A stretch of DNA of 64,000 nt from Synchiropus splendidus (taxonomy: Eukaryota > Chordata > Actinopteri > Syngnathiformes > Callionymidae): NCBI RefSeq assembly GCF_027744825.2, contig NC_071351.1, positions 12,783,501 through 12,847,500 on the forward strand, given 5' to 3'. The notes below the pieces were generated by a model. It ran no database searches, had not been told where the DNA came from, and worked only from the letters and a program-made list of their open reading frames with translations. The translations under genes were made by a program, and so were the position numbers. Positions within the stretch are counted from its first letter, which is position 1; each line of letters opens with the position of its first letter. Shown one piece after another: positions 54,330 through 64,000 of the stretch.

Positions 54330-54840
54330 ACAATTAGGATCTTTTGGAACGGGAAGCAAAGAGGAGGCCAAAACCAATATAATATGTTAATACACATCTC
54401 TCATCCTTTATTCTGGTGCAAATGTTGACAAATCATACCGCAGCGCACCTCAGGCCCAATCTTAATTGCTTCAAACTGAGGTGTGAGTAAATCAATTGGA
54501 CATCCACACGCATCGAGCGGTCGCATTTATTTAGCTAAATTCTCCTCAGGAAAGTCATTAATGGTTTCAAATGAGGACAAGTTGCCACAGACACAACAGA
54601 TCCGCGTGTGAAGCAGAATTAAGTGGCTGTGGATGACAAGTGGAATCATTTATTGTGAATATTAATTGTTCAGCCCTGCAGGGTAAATGATGCCTCATTT
54701 GTCCACAGCTCTGTGGCTTCAACTGAAACGTGACATTCTCTGCCTGTCCGTGAAGAATCATCATTTATTTTCATGTCCAGGCTCATGCAAATAAGCAGGG
54801 TTTTGTTGTTTAGGAATGAAACATCACTTGAGGACATTGA
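54330..54840. promoter_or_regulatory. Candidate enhancer-like segment with homeodomain/POU motifs
   Basis: This segment is dense in TAATT, ATTAAT and ATTTA words, with TTAATTG near 54463 and 54665, and a perfect octamer ATGCAAAT at 54785-54792. It lacks obvious repeats and long open frames. That texture is common in conserved noncoding enhancers of developmental genes, but conservation cannot be seen from one sequence. Confidence 0.25.
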
Positions 54841-57800
54841 TAAGTTAGCTGTAATACACATCTATTTAAATAATTTTTATAGTTATTTTAAGAAATAAAT
54901 CTCCAATCTTTCAAATCCCATTTACACTCTAACTTTATTGCCCATTACAGATTTTATCTGAATATTTCGCGTTCATTCCATTAATAGTGCAATGCGCGCT
55001 TTAGGACTGCAGGTGGCAGTAGCGTCGCTAAGCTTCAGAAACAAACTCCCAGTAGACGCGAAGAAGACGTGCTCCCTAACAAATTTAGAAAATCCTCAAA
55101 ACGTAGGTAAATCATATTTTTTTCATGTACATGTGACAGTTGACTATGTACACTGATTTGATTGTATGTTGTTTTTAATCCAAAATCTATATAATATCCG
55201 CTTTCTGCCTGTTTTAACCGCAGCTTGTTATGAAACCGGATGTGCTTTATTCCCATTGGAAGTCAATACGGAATTCGTGATGACAGAACTGTATCCGAAC
55301 GAAATAACAGAGCATAACTAAATTCAATAACTTCGAACTTAGCAAATTTTCAACCTTCCGAACCTTTCCGAACATACAAACAAAAAAACCTCAACAGGTA
55401 AGAAAAGCAATAGATGAAAATGGAAAACAACATTCTGGATATAAGGTGAAAAGATGAGTATATTGATGCTGAAAATTTAATTTTAGATGCTGCAACACAA
55501 GACAGAGAAACCAAACCGTATCACGTTATGTAATTTAATGTGGCCCCGGACCACCATTCTTCCAGTTAATTTGTTGACATGTAGATGAAAGTACTTTATT
55601 CATTTGAATACATTTACAACAATTTCCCTAAAATGAAAAGTGACAGGTCATGTAAAAGAAGACTGAAAGAAGAAATTGAATTTGATTCAACAATGTCACA
55701 TCGCTAATGGTCATTTGACTCTTCCAACTGCTGACAACAGTTTATCATCCTTTATTGCCGGTGAACACAAATAACCATCTCGCCATGAATCACAATTACA
55801 GCCGCTGATGTCAGTTTAAGCAATAAGTCGACATCGCTCTTATCTCTCCCTCTTTACCTCCCCTCTCTTCTGCATTGACTCCCCTGAGATGTGACAGGTT
55901 TTACTGCGTCAAACTAATCTCCTTCATTTGTCTGATAAATGTCTTCTGTTGGGTCATTACAAATGGACGTGCGCGCTTGTCGGCCACTGTGTGTTTGGGT
56001 ATTTAGGTGTGATGCTGTCTCTGAGGCTTTGTCGTCATGGACATTCATTGTACCCGACTCAGAGATTTAGCTCAGATTGGAAGCATGAATACAGTTTATA
56101 CATAAATCCTCATTTCCTAAGCTAAGATCAACTGAGTGCCAATTTGAATACACTTTCTAATATCTGGGAGGTCATGTAAAACACGCTTTAAAACCCTCAA
56201 AAAAGTGTCCTTGTTAAATAAACCTTTCTCTTTGTAAATACAGGAAAACATGTTGTTGCAGTCTTAATTTGCCAGGATAAATTCAACAAAGCACAGCAGG
56301 GGTTCGCAGAAAGCAGGTTTAAACCACTTGAAAGGTTTACAAATAACAGCCTCAGAAATCACTTTAAAGCTAAATTAGAATAGACGGTGTGGATGCTTGT
56401 GCGCAGAACTGGCGACTGATGCGAGGAATTAAATGTTGGCCTCGCAGAAATCATATGAGGTTGGCAGAACTCCTAAAAAATTCAATTTGATGTTATAGGA
56501 GTTAGTAATAGGAGCAGAGGTGAGAGAAGCTTCATTTGCATTCATTGATCTGCTGATATTAATTCCCCGTTTTGGTTTATGGTAATGATGAATTATAATA
56601 TTCTGACGCTTGCAAGAAGTTCTGTTTTCTGGTTCGGTCAATTGCACCTTTCCATCTGTCAAGTTCCTTTAAAAGTCAATGCAGTGAGGCAAACTTTACC
56701 CCATCCATCAATGAATGCAAATCACATTTCAAAGATAAATTAAAATAGATATTTCTCAATGTTGCCTCCTTCTAGCAGGGATTTTGTGTCTCTGGAAAAC
56801 TTGCAGAAAAGGTTATTTGGCTTTAATTTGTGCAACAAAAATAATCAGGTTTCTTTTCTGTCATTGCTTTGAAACTTGCTGCCAAAACACGAAATTGCCA
56901 CCCAGCAGTAAACACGTCTGAGACTTCCCGCTGGCTGCTTTCTGTGGTGACCCGGGAACGAGGGACCGGGGTCATGCTGACTTGCCGAAACTCGACTCCA
57001 CAGTCGCTGACTTGACACTGTTCCAATGCTTCGATTTGCTTTGAGAAACAATATGGCCATCTTGGCTGTGTGCTGACAAAATGTTAAGGGAGTCGCAAGC
57101 CAGCTTCTTTTGTGTGCGAACAAATACCGGGAATTTGAAGCTCTTGATCAGTCGTTTTTGAAACTAGATGAATATTTTCTGGTTACCCTACAACTTTTCT
57201 CGTGAATACATCTATCTGCACAATGTTTCACTTCAATCAACCTGCTTGTACAACCAGCCCTGACAAACAAAAGCAATTATTCTTGAAATAATAGCTGCAT
57301 TATTTGCTGTTATTGCGAGCTCTGTTTGTCACCCCACTCTCCCCTGAAACAATAGGAGCTGTCAGAAACATTAATGTTGGAACAATAAATCTGCTCCATC
57401 AAAGCTGGAATCATTTCAAATTCTGAGTGCAAACAAAACAGAATGAAAGATGGACATCTGCAGCGACTTTAAATTTGAATATGGACACATCTGGCTTTTT
57501 GTTGGTGAGCCCTCGGCACATCTGTCTGCTAATCAAAACAAATAAAATGGCTGTAAAATAGTAAATGGAAAAGTGCTCAGTGAGTGCACACATCCGCCAA
57601 CGTGGTACTTTGAAGTCCCCTTTAAACGACAAGTAAACCATCCAAATGTACTTAGGACCACGGCCAGCATTAATTCAATGTCTGGCACCGCTGCACGTAG
57701 CAGCCCGGCATCGCGTACGACAGTTACGGCAGCACAGTATCCCAGCATCTCACTCTCACATTGTGGTCTACCACTACAATAGTACCTATAACCCTCGCGT

Positions 57801-57986
57801 CAGCTATTTTGAATGGCATTCGACTTACTTCTAAATAAATAAAACAACTAAAATGACTCACGATTCCAGAATTATCTGTCAATAAATTCTTGGTATGGAA
57901 CAAAAAAATGAAGCGCCTAACTGGAGCAGGCAATGACTCGAATTGGAGTTTTTGTGATTTATATTGTGTTTTTTTTTTTTTGCTAG

Positions 57987-58029
57987 AGGGGCCCACGACT
58001 CACGAGCTACAGCTGAAGAAGCCGTACAG
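57987..58029 (+). other. Possible internal exon of an unidentified transcript
   Basis: A 13-base T tract and TGCTAG make a strong acceptor before 57987, and CAG|GTCAGT is a good donor after 58029. One frame of the 43-bp segment is open (GPTTHELQLKKPYR), but I do not recognise it. A plausible upstream donor, CAACAG|GTAAGA, is at 55398, following CCGGATGTG and ATTGG promoter-like words near 55235-55260. The connection is conjecture. Confidence 0.2.
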
Positions 58030-60267
58030 GTCAGTGACTAATCCTCCCGAGACGCCACCCAAATATAATCATCTGTTTCTTGTGCCTTTAGCAACATTTC
58101 CTGAAAATTTCAGTGAAATATATCCAGAAATTCTCAGGATATTTTCTACTAGACAAATTAAGTCACACTCAACAGGCAGTGAGCATCGCCTCACGGATTT
58201 CAATTAAAATATGAGTGGGCAATTCAGAGTGAAGGTTGGAATCTAGTAAAAGTTTACAGATTTCTTGGATGATTTAGCCCATCCACCCATGGTGATTTTC
58301 GGTTGCACAAAGGCCGAAGGCATCAGATATCATCTGACAAAAAACATTTCCCTGTTGCTTTTCACGGCGTCCAGTCAAGCCTTTACATCAACTCACCAGA
58401 ATCATTTCTGATGCGAAGACAGCTTCTCCGTGAGGATGGCCAAAGTAGATGGGGCATCTTTATTCAATGATCCAGCCATCAGCAGATATTGTGTTTGTCA
58501 TTTCTGGCCTGTTGTCATCCCACATCACTTTCCAAACAGTCTACCTGCCCACACAAAGAGCAGCAGTTGGCCTAAAGCCTGGATGGTCCCCATAGTTTCA
58601 TGTGGCTCACCATCTGTGCTTGAGGCAGAACCTTGTGATGCCCATTACACTGTCTTTTAAATGTCACTTTCCAAAGCTTAAGGCAGCATGACCGCCAAAG
58701 TCTAGACATGTATTGGAGTGGCGTGAAAAAAAAAATCCCTGAACGAATAAAAAGCAGGAACAAGCGAGGTGGGCAGCTGTGGAATTGTTTTTCATGAACC
58801 GACCAAGGAGCTGGCTCCGACATGAAAGAGCTGCACTGTAATTATTCTCCAGCAAGTCTAATTGTTTCTCTTAAATGGCAGAGTAAATTAGGAAAGTGAA
58901 GGAAGTGTGGCAAGTGAGTTGAATGAATAGCTTGGCGGCAAAGTATTCATTTGCTCGGCATCATGTGGAACTATGATGATAGCTTTCCATGATGTGCTGA
59001 GAAATGATGGATCTGTTCATAGTGGAAGAACAGCTTTGTGTACTGTATACATTGGTGGGATTAATAATGCTGCCAGTCATGACCTTCATAGATTAAAAAA
59101 CTAAGTGGTTTAGACTTTATTCTCAAAGTGCTGACCTGCAACCTAACTTCATGTGTTCCACTACTACATTTCGAACGACATCTACCGTGAACTTGGCCAG
59201 GAAAAGTCTAGATTTAATCATTAGTTTCGGTATTTGTAGTCTCCAGCTAGTATTTGAAGTGTTATAGATATAAGAATGTATGTCTATAATAATGATTTCA
59301 TAAGGAAAAATACATTTTAAAACATATTTAAACGGTAAAATGTCTTATACATGAACATAACTACAGAAGAGGTGAGGCGAGAGCTGGGGGACGACAGAAA
59401 CATTGGCAGGAACCGCAAGATAAAGCAGATACACAGAGGTAGATAAAACAGACAACATAAGCATGGGGTGAGCTCGGGTGACCCGGGAATGACCACCTGC
59501 CATGCAGGAATAAAAATGAACACTTCAGAAAGTGGCTTGTGACACCTCCCTGTAGGAATGTGAGGCATCCATGTGACTTAAGACCACAATGCTGTTTGCT
59601 TCTTTACAGTTTGACTTTAACTATATTGTGGTTAAGTGTTGGAATAAGAATACATGACAAAAAGAATCACCACGACAAACCAGAAATAATAGCCTTTTTT
59701 TGATGGCTCCTCCAGCCCACTAAATAACAGGATCTTTTGGGGATATTATTGTTACTCTTAATAACGGTTTCGAAAGATGCCTTAATGGTGACTAATTTGT
59801 AAAGCAGTTCTAAAAACAGCGAACCCCTGTCATCAATAAAAAAAAACTTAACAGAATTAGCATCTAATTTTTAAGAATTTGCTTTGAAAAACCACACTGA
59901 AGACTTGAGTGATTTTATGATAACATACATTTTTTCTTTTATGTAACTTGTCTCACAGTTTCCACTGGCAACAAAGCTGTTCTTAGCCAGTTGACTTCCA
60001 GCTGAATACCCGTCAAGAATCCATTTGTATCCCTCCAGGCTTTTGTAGGCTTTCAAAGGCTCTCCAGACAGGAACGCTGATCAAGTAAATGTAGATATTG
60101 GGGTACACAAGGTCAGGAACTTTACTTGTCAAAGTTTGTGGAAAGCACTCTGTAAGTAAAAATTGACTCCTGATGTGAATTGAATTTACTGTCTCACAGT
60201 GAACTTGGATGACTTGAAATTCATTACTTTAGTTGGAAAAAAAAATTAAGTAATTAATATAAATACT

Positions 60268-60345
60268 ACTGAAAATCCATCTATCCATTTCCCCCAGATT
60301 ATTCCCAGGGCTCCAGGGTTGTGTGAAGTTGAGCCAATTATAGAT
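60268..60345 (+). repeat. Possible relic of a dispersed CCATCTATCCATTT-type repeat
   Basis: ATCCATCTATCCATTTCCCC followed by GGGCTCCAGGG resembles the decayed start of the ubiquitous fish ATCCATCCATTTTCTACCGC repeat family. Ends are not visible. Confidence 0.3.
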
Positions 60346-62404
60346 GGGAAGCTGAGGACAGAGCGCCCTGAGGTTTATCACAAGCCTTCACCCACTGACT
60401 CAACGCTCAACCCTGCGTGCCAAACTTGAGCGCCGGTCTAGGACTGGAGCGTTGGCACACGTTTCCGTCCATCCTCCATCTGCTTCCTTCTCACATCTCT
60501 TATTTCATCTCAGCGAAAACAGTTTGCAGCCATGAGTCAAAGATTTTGCTCACAGTTCCTAAAATTCCCTTTGAGAACTTTTTTTTGTTGCCCCGAATCC
60601 CCCTCCACTGGGAGTGCAGCAGCTCCAAGCGGTAAGAGCTTTTAACCTGTTCACTCTTGACAAGTTTGTACCTGATTTCACTGCCTTTGACAGACTTGTG
60701 AAATAGCATAATTTAACAAGGATCATTACATTTGCAGAATTTAAATTGAGCTACAACTGGATAGTGAATGTAAATGCTATTCAAGCAGATTCAAGTTTGT
60801 TAGTGTAAAACAGTGACTACCCAAATGTGGCGGTGCCTTCCACATTAAATAACTTATATTTACAGGCACAAATTGGCAACAAAATAGCAAACAAAAATGT
60901 GATTTTGTTGCACTGTAGAGTATCTGATTTCAAGTGAAGAGATGACACGAAAAGGTGGAATGGAGAAACCAGGAGGGTGCTCACAACAGGTTATGTATGT
61001 CTTGCTTTTCCTTGTGAGCGCTGCTTGCTGTTGCATCTCAACTTGACTTAGAAAGCACCACGAAGCGGGAGGAATTGATTCAATAAAGGAACCTATAAGC
61101 GAGGAACAAAAGTAAACTTTCTGTTTACCGCGAGTGCCTGCTTGAATAGTCACAGGTTGAATAATTACAGCGATGTGGAAAGCTATGTCAAGTGTGCGCT
61201 AATTAACACCAGCAGATGCTTTGCTGCAGCAGACTCACAAATGAAGTGCAATCAAAGGCAGAGATCTACCTTTATAAGTCAACTAGTGAAAAAACACCAC
61301 CTGATGCTTCACGATTTATCCTGTAGTTTAAAAATATTGGGTCTGTAAAACAGCATCGAGAGAGATCAAGGTGTTGTTCGGGGGCTCAGTGAGACGAATG
61401 GCACGTCTGGCTAATGGGGTATGCAGTGGATCAATGCAGTTAGAGTGTGTTACTTACATTAATGCCAAACACTGCTGTCTGCTGACTTTCCCGTCTAGTT
61501 TTATTCCACAGAGGTCGCCAGCTTGAATTCATTTTTTTTCAGTCCATTCGGGTGCATCATGAAGAGTATCATTAAAATGTCAAAGTTGTGCTCTCTTGGC
61601 TGCGAGGTTGAAACTTTCCCCCCGTAATGGGCTCTTTATTGAACATCTACTTGTAATTGAACAGTAATGAACTGTTCTGTGACCTGTGGTGTGTGAGCAA
61701 TTGATTCTGAAAGAGTGTTTGTGGGCACAGGCTGAGCAGACTCTGTGGAAGAAGCAGCTGTTGTTGCTGCTCTGGAATGTATTGCGTCTCCTACCGATAG
61801 ATGGCGATGTTGCTCTTCAATTTACCGTGACAGACAGCAACTATTCATCTTTTTTTTCCCCCTTTGGTCCGATTGATCCATCCTCCAAAAATAAACAGTT
61901 AAGCTGCAGGTGTCCACCCACTGTGAGATAAGGGTTTTTGTGTTTGGGGATTATTCTGTTCATTATATATTTTGTCCTCCACTATCCATCCATTGTTGCA
62001 ATGTTGTCTATTTTCCGCCTGTATGGGTGGAAATTATTTGTTTCCTCATGTTCCAAGAAACAAATGAGGCTGTGCAAAATTCATTACTGTGTTCTAGCCA
62101 TGTCACAATTGACATCTAAATCGAGTGTGTAACATTGTGATGCTATCACGAACTTATCTTGAAACAAGGAAATATAGTTACATTTAGATTGTTGAACTGA
62201 AATGCATAAATGCATGTGTTACAAATTGATAATTACATTTCTAATGCATTTAATAAGGAGGTTGCAATCCACCAAAAAAAGAGTGAAGCTATGAGGCGAC
62301 TCAAACATCACATTGTATCCGTTGCCAGGTTGTTGGAGCAGAAGCATCAAAGAATTCAGTGCCCCAGCTTGCACTAACAGAACAATTCTGATGCGTTCCA
62401 AGCC

Positions 62405-62535
62405 CAGAGTGGAGGTTTAATCTCTCTATCTCGTCCTGGGTCGGCTCCGTGATCTCCTACCAGCAGGATCTGCCTGGAAAACCTTCAAAGGAAGCCGCCC
62501 CTCAGGCTTCCTCATGAGTTCCCTGAACCGTCTCC
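62405..62535 (-). mobile_element. Second decayed non-LTR retrotransposon tail
   Basis: Read on the minus strand, the segment gives RKPEGRLPLKVFQADPAGRR then SRSRPRTR, matching the same LINE ORF end (MPPGRLPGEVFRACPTGRRP RGRPRTRW type). It overlaps in content with the last part of the relic at 15490-15725 and extends it. Only about 130 bp remain. Confidence 0.65.
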
Positions 62536-62957
62536 ACAAACTTTTACAGTGCATTTAAATAGCTGTCCCAGATAACAGAGCAGTGTTTGCATTTGTAAGG
62601 AAGCTGCTGATGCCTCAGCCGATAACTCACATCGAATTTTGACTGTCTGAGGCAAAAATCGATGGTTCCCATTAGATTATGAGATGTTTGTGACTGCTCT
62701 CCTTCTGTAAAAGCAAAAACATTCAAGACCCTTGTAATTACAAATTTGAATGACAAATATAAGTACTATTTATTTATTTAAGAGATGTATTGCCTTCCGG
62801 TAGGGCAACTTATTTTGATCCAAAAGTATCTTTTAAGTTGGTGGTCTGAGCAATGTATGGTAGAACAAGGTCAATCATTTTCACGGTTGTTCTGATGCTA
62901 AGGGAGATTCCAACTGCGAGTAGAATGGGCACTCACCCAGAATACATTGTTGGAAGT

Positions 62958-62993
<36 letters not shown>
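62958..62993 (+). repeat. (TAGA)9 microsatellite
   Basis: Nine uninterrupted TAGA units. Confidence 0.97.
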
Positions 62994-64000
62994 GAAAACA
63001 GTTTGAATGAAGGGTGGTGAAGAAGAGAATGCAGTGTAGGCGGAAGTGGTTGGTGACTACTGTGTCGGAGAATAAAAGGGAAGTGTGAGCTACCATGATG
63101 TATGGTTTGGAAAACTTTCTGTCAATCTCTAAGGAGCTGAGATGTTTTATGAGTGGTTGAGAATGAAAACACCTGCTTCACTTCTGAGAGAAATCAGAGC
63201 CCCATTGTTCTGCAGAACAATGATTTCAGTGTATCTGCTAATTTCATGGTGAAACTTTATAATTCATGCAACATTGCTTTTTTATACCAAGCAGCAAAAA
63301 CAAAGTTGTAAAAAAAACTCAGGTGCGAAATTGTCCATTTTGTTTTGTTCCACTTTTCCACAGTGCGTGTCATAAACCCCAGGTCACCTCTTCTCCACTG
63401 TGACTGCAGGGTGAATTAGCCTTTAGCACAGATGCTGAATGATAGAGAACAATGAAATAAGCAGGCGTCTGGCCAACTGCAGATCATCTGACATGATGAA
63501 TTTAATCTCCTGATGGCTCGATTAAGATGTTTATTCATACTGCAACGGGCAACAAAGTTTGCCATAAGCTAGTGTGTTTGAGTTGGCAGTGAAGAATCAT
63601 CTCATATGGGGTTGTAGAATGGAGAATCTGGTGGAGTTTATTGCTGAAGTCAAGTTTTACTGTCATTCCCGTGAACTTTTTTGAGTGCCATTTAACGTAA
63701 TAATATCATAAAATTTGCTGTCTAACCTCAGCGTTGAACCCACAAGATGCTGTAAAAGACAGTCTTGTGGTAATTGTGCGTAATAAGCGGGCAGCTTCTT
63801 GAGTGGGAAACAAATGCTAAGAAGAGCAATTACTGAAAATTGCCCCATTAAGCTGTTTACATTCACTTAGAGTTGGATTGTGTTCTTGCATGTTCTCTTT
63901 TAATGTCTTCAAAAAAAGCAAAAGAGAAGTGAGATACTGTATATATCTTTAAAATTGAATTAAATTTGGTTCAATTTTCTGAATAATGATGATATCATCT

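Larger units (their letters stand above)
52331..64000. other. Gene-poor right flank
   Basis: Beyond the mapk13 promoter I find no recognisable coding exon to the window end. The DNA is AT-rich with scattered TAAT-type motifs, two repeat relics and a GATA microsatellite. Open frames such as 53163-53516 and 58430-58660 have no domain match and no consistent splice phases. Sub-features are listed separately. Confidence 0.5.

Noticed and set aside
58430..58823. Overlapping open frames on both strands in the right flank
   Set aside because: No family resemblance; compatible with chance frames.

Overview
This window looks like nuclear DNA from a ray-finned (teleost) fish. Genes are split by GT-AG introns, many only 60-150 bp long, and there are no bacterial-style operons. 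The proteins align closely with vertebrate families. Interspersed repeats are of fish type: a hAT-like element with an 8-bp target duplication, a palindromic hAT-like MITE and two decayed non-LTR retrotransposon tails. I joined exons by eye. Six of the seven full-length gene models close in frame with lengths near the family norm. The seventh, nr1h5, closes only if 32 bases are skipped.

Layout, left to right. (1) The first two coding exons of tmem240 lie on the minus strand (3332-3689), with a GC-rich promoter behind them; the remaining exons are beyond the left edge. (2) otud3, a deubiquitinase, is on the plus strand (8376-10108). (3) bcas2, a spliceosome subunit, is on the minus strand (11476-13959) and faces away from (4) trim33, a TIF1-gamma chromatin reader and E3 ligase, on the plus strand (14449-26223). 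About 490 bp separate their start codons. (5) slc66a1, a lysosomal cationic amino-acid exporter, is on the plus strand (27757-29940), with an E-box/CRE/CCAAT promoter. (6) nr1h5, an FXR-beta nuclear receptor, is on the plus strand (33629-36479). It converges on (7) brpf3, a HBO1/MOZ-complex scaffold, on the minus strand (37430-43432). (8) mapk13, p38-delta kinase, is on the minus strand (45731-52230). (9) From about 52.3 to 64 kb I recognise no protein-coding gene. That stretch is AT-rich, has several homeodomain/POU-like motif patches and may hold exons of an unidentified transcript.

The genes do not form one pathway. The brpf3-mapk13 pair matches human 6p21. The bcas2-trim33-nr1h5 group matches human 1p13. 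otud3 and slc66a1 match 1p36.13, and tmem240 matches 1p36.33 (human positions recalled from general knowledge). The observations most worth checking are the nr1h5 ligand-binding domain, which lacks the AF-2 helix and needs an implausible 32-bp intron; an array of AP-1 motifs in trim33 intron 1; a GC-AG intron in mapk13; a shortened otud3 without the UBA-like segment; and candidate exons in the right-hand gene-poor region. I found no convincing new multi-gene system.
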